NCBI GenBank assembly: GCA_903813345.2
Contig: CAIIXF020000001.1
Coordinates: 53,895,885-53,959,884 of the forward strand
Direction of reading: 5' to 3'
Origin: Owenia fusiformis
Taxonomy: Eukaryota; Annelida; Polychaeta; Sabellida; Oweniidae
DNA: 64,000 nucleotides
How positions within the stretch are numbered: position 1 is the first letter of the stretch; each line of letters opens with the position of its first letter. The notes beneath the pieces were generated by a model. The model was not told the DNA's origin. It saw nothing but the letters and a program-made list of their open reading frames with translations, and did no database searches. Made by a program: the position numbers and the translations under genes. Shown here piece after piece: positions 61,301 to 64,000 of this stretch.

Positions 61301-61600
61301 TTGGGCATCATCATTTTTATAATTCACTCATCCATAAATCAATATTCTTTTTCAATAAACCGTGTAAGTTTCTTGTAGGTAAAACCTACAAACGTAGTTT
61401 AGTACATCTGCTTATTTATTAAATACCATGAGAGGTCACATATTATTAATTTTTCTCTGGAGGACAATAATTGCTTGTGGTAATTTTAAATGACTCAATG
61501 CGATGAGTTGATGAATTAAACATGGCTGAACTTGATAGTCTACTTTGTACATGGACTTTATACCATAGGTTTACTTGCCAATATGGTGTTTACAGGGGGA
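58373..61600. other. Intergenic stretch without recognised genes
   Basis: A 13-base G run lies near 58463. The overlapping frames at 59900-60240 on both strands show no domain and no splice support. From about 60000 the DNA becomes less AT-rich toward the nab promoter. Confidence 0.4.
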
Positions 61601-61859
61601 TATTTAGCCCTTACAAAGCGTTGAGAGTACAACAGTTTACCGGCCTTATCTGACACGTTAGTTTGCATTGGCACTTATCTCAGCACACTCGGGGGTAGTT
61701 GAGTTCATCGTGGGACCGTGTTATACCTTAGCTACTCAGAGTCAAACATGTGCACAAACACGGATCGATACGCTGTGGTTACCGCCTGGCTTAGCCATGA
61801 TTAGCTCGCTCCCCTTGGACTTGAGCCAGTGGCCTTTGTTATTTATGCAGCCGATGCAC

Positions 61860-62140
61860 GATCAAATATACCCCACGCCCTCCAGGGGATATACGTCAGA
61901 GCCATACGGTGCCTACCCACGACCGGAGCTGCTCACGTGGGGTAGTCAAACCAATCAGATGTGGGACCAGCAGTGGTGACGTAGCATGTATTTCCATATA
62001 TGGAAACAGTCAGTTCGTCCCCCCACCCAACGTGAGCATCCAGGGTAGGGAAGTAGACTAGTTAGTACACGAGGCACCCACACAAAGAACGGACGGATAT
62101 TTTATCGGATTTATTTCACTCCTATTTCTCATATTTGTGG
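61860..62140 (+). promoter_or_regulatory. Probable nab promoter and 5' UTR exon
   Basis: A strong donor, 'ttgtgg' followed by gtgagt, lies at 62141; the next acceptor (ctttccag, ending 62985) opens the exon that holds the nab start codon. The exon ending at 62140 is therefore a likely non-coding first exon. Upstream lie a KLF/EGR-like CCCCACGCCC (61871-61880), an E-box CACGTG (61934-61939) and a perfect CArG box CCATATATGG (61994-62003). The transcription start is not visible. Confidence 0.5.
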
Positions 62141-62985
62141 GTGAGTACTTCTGACATTTTTGTACTTTTATCACTGTATAAAAAGTTTGTTTACATTTTG
62201 AAGATGGATAAATAAGGAGGATATATGCCATAGATCTAATACTTCAAGATTTTATTTGAACATAAGCTGGAACAAGATTAGCTATAGTTTGCCTGTCCAA
62301 GATCTCAGTCACAGTGAATTCATATTTCTTGTCTGAAGATCTGTTCAAAGAACATATGGACACATAGGACGAGTAGTATGTAGTGATAATTATGTTTTTA
62401 TAGAACTATCTAATCGGATAGTCAATGAAATGATAGATCTAAATCAATTCAGAGTAAAAGTCTAATATTTTGTAATTTTTTACATATTTATTACTGATAT
62501 GTAATGTTTGAAATAATATTCTGTCGTTATATAAATAAAATAGAATGGTAGGGAAACCACACAATCCGTGTGAAATCAATGTTTTATACACGAGTAACAT
62601 AAACGCAGATAATTCTGGAAATTCCGTTTTGAAAAATACAGGAAATGAAAAATGGTACTCCCATTTTGAAATCACGTGACGTTTACATTTTGTTCAATTG
62701 AAAGATGGCAGCACCTACCTATGTACCAATGAAGAGAAATTACACAGTCAATGACAACTCATCATATTACTTTCTTTATTATTAAAATGTATGAAGAAAA
62801 TATAAATTATGTTATATCTTTGTTCAATCTCAAATACATATATATTATCCATTTCACCAGACCTCTAAATATTCATCTTGGGCTTTCGAGGGAAAGACCA
62901 TGTACAGAGTCTATTCATGTAAATATTCAGATTGAAAATGGGTCTTGAATAAAATAAAACTACATTTGTGTGCTTTCCTTTCCAG

Positions 62986-64000
62986 TGTTATTGGTAAACA
63001 ATATATAGCCCTAGAAGGTTATGGCCAGCCCTAGTACAGCATCAGAGTTGCAGCTCTACAGGGTGTTACAACGTGCGAACCTCCTACAATATTACGACAC
63101 TTTTATATCTCAAGGTAAGACAGGATTCTATTCATCTGGTTTGCAAGCATATCTCATGTCCAAAATTATTGATTTGAGGTCAATTTGTTTCAGTTTGTCA
63201 AACATTTGACCTCATTGAGATCTTCTTATGCATTAAACTGCATAATCTTATGTAATAGTCAGAGGGTTGTGTTAATAGCCAATTTGGATTCAGGGTAACA
63301 TTAGTTCATAATTTCCTCTATAGGTGGAGATGATGTACAACAACTGTGTGAAGCGGGGGAAGAGGAGTTCTTGGAAATAATGGCACTCGTTGGAATGGCC
63401 AGTAAACCTCTACATGTGAGGCGTCTTCAGAAAGCACTGCAGGAGTGGGTCACTAATCCAGGTAAGGATGAACAACACATAGTTTTGGATCATGATCATT
63501 ACTTAGATCAGGAAATTATGTGACACGTGACGATTTTTTGTGTAATGTATCCCCGACCAAAACACCTCTGCTTTCTGTTTATCCACTATATAGCTACTGA
63601 TATATTGGCAATAATGAAAACCACAAGAAGCACAATCAACTTAAAAATAAGAATGATCAATTGTAAAACACTATGGTATACAAACTGATTCATCATGAAA
63701 AAATAATTAATTTTATCATTGTTTTTCAGCTGTCTTCCAGCAACCAATCGCTACAGGTAAAACACAGCTACCTAAACCAACCACGGTGAGCTCTTTACCA
63801 GGGGGTCAGCGTCCTCCCCCACAGGTGGTCACCTACAGATGTCCTAGCCCCGTCACATCTAATGTCTGGACCCCACCTACAGCTTCATCCATAGAGAATG
63901 TGGCGCGTGATGCAATGTCAATATTACGTTCAACTAGTCCTGGATCTGATAGCTTAGATAGCGCTTATAACTCTAGTAATACAATCGTCATAGATGCTTC
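62986..64000 (+). CDS. nab: NGFI-A (EGR1) binding protein, nab co-repressor, 5' part
   Basis: Exons 62986-63114 (start codon 63021), 63324-63461 and 63730 to beyond the window; both introns are phase 1 with GT/AG sites. The first residues, [20 protein letters not shown], then [20 protein letters not shown] and [20 protein letters not shown], are the NCD1 domain of NAB proteins, nearly unchanged from vertebrate NAB1 and NAB2. NCD1 is a SAM-like fold that multimerises and binds the R1 region of EGR factors; NAB proteins repress EGR targets in the nucleus, partly through NuRD. After NCD1 the third exon is Pro/Ser/Thr-rich and probably disordered. NCD2 must lie beyond the right edge. Vertebrates have two paralogues; which, if either, this matches best cannot be said, so the invertebrate name is used. 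Confidence 0.95.

Noticed and set aside
61668-61979. 103-codon frame upstream of nab
   Set aside because: It lies in the less AT-rich promoter stretch, has no recognisable domain, and no splice sites tie it to the nab exons. A long open frame is expected by chance there.

Overview
The window is animal nuclear DNA. It is AT-rich, and its genes have many small coding exons with GT/AG introns whose phases match, separated by introns and spacers full of non-autonomous transposons and tandem repeats. The gene families (JmjC protein HSPBAP1, proteasome subunit PSMD3, EGR co-repressor NAB, type II carbohydrate sulfotransferase) are bilaterian. The dispersed repeats (GTCACCACC-type repeats, 'gaccttgacctt' repeats, Cys-free tRNA-like SINE heads) look like those of a marine lophotrochozoan such as a mollusc or brachiopod. 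That placement is an impression from repeat style, not a proof.

Layout: 1-3.6 kb holds a 100-bp tandem repeat and a broken SGNH-hydrolase-like fragment. 3.6-11 kb (+) holds exons that join, with matching phase, into the end of a membrane protein with a cytoplasmic MYND zinc finger. A complete intronless sulfotransferase (6284-7372, +) lies in its first visible intron. 12.2-25.75 kb (-) is HSPBAP1, six coding exons, 552 residues, with a 10.8-kb first intron full of repeats. 27.4-49.9 kb (+) is PSMD3, eleven coding exons, 499 residues, with a 17.4-kb last intron. HSPBAP1 and PSMD3 are head to head with about 1.6 kb between start codons. 50-61.6 kb has no recognisable gene. 61.6-64 kb holds the promoter, a probable 5' UTR exon and the first coding exons of nab, which runs off the window.

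The repeats are the most unusual content. The last PSMD3 intron contains a 6.7-kb element with CACTGTG ends and a TCA target duplication. It is built largely from a 154-bp satellite (about 18 monomers, most with two perfect E2F-type GCGCCAAA sites) and five units of about 525 bp. The HSPBAP1 intron contains a Transib/RAG-like element (CACGGTG ends, 5-bp duplication AATAG), and a mariner relic whose pre-insertion site survives in a second copy of the host repeat. A 1.1-kb element at 4836-5969 with CCCTTA ends carries a CTGTCACAGCGCT-type minisatellite and also has empty-site copies nearby. Exon joins, domain calls and repeat boundaries were all read by eye from the sequence; no searches were run.
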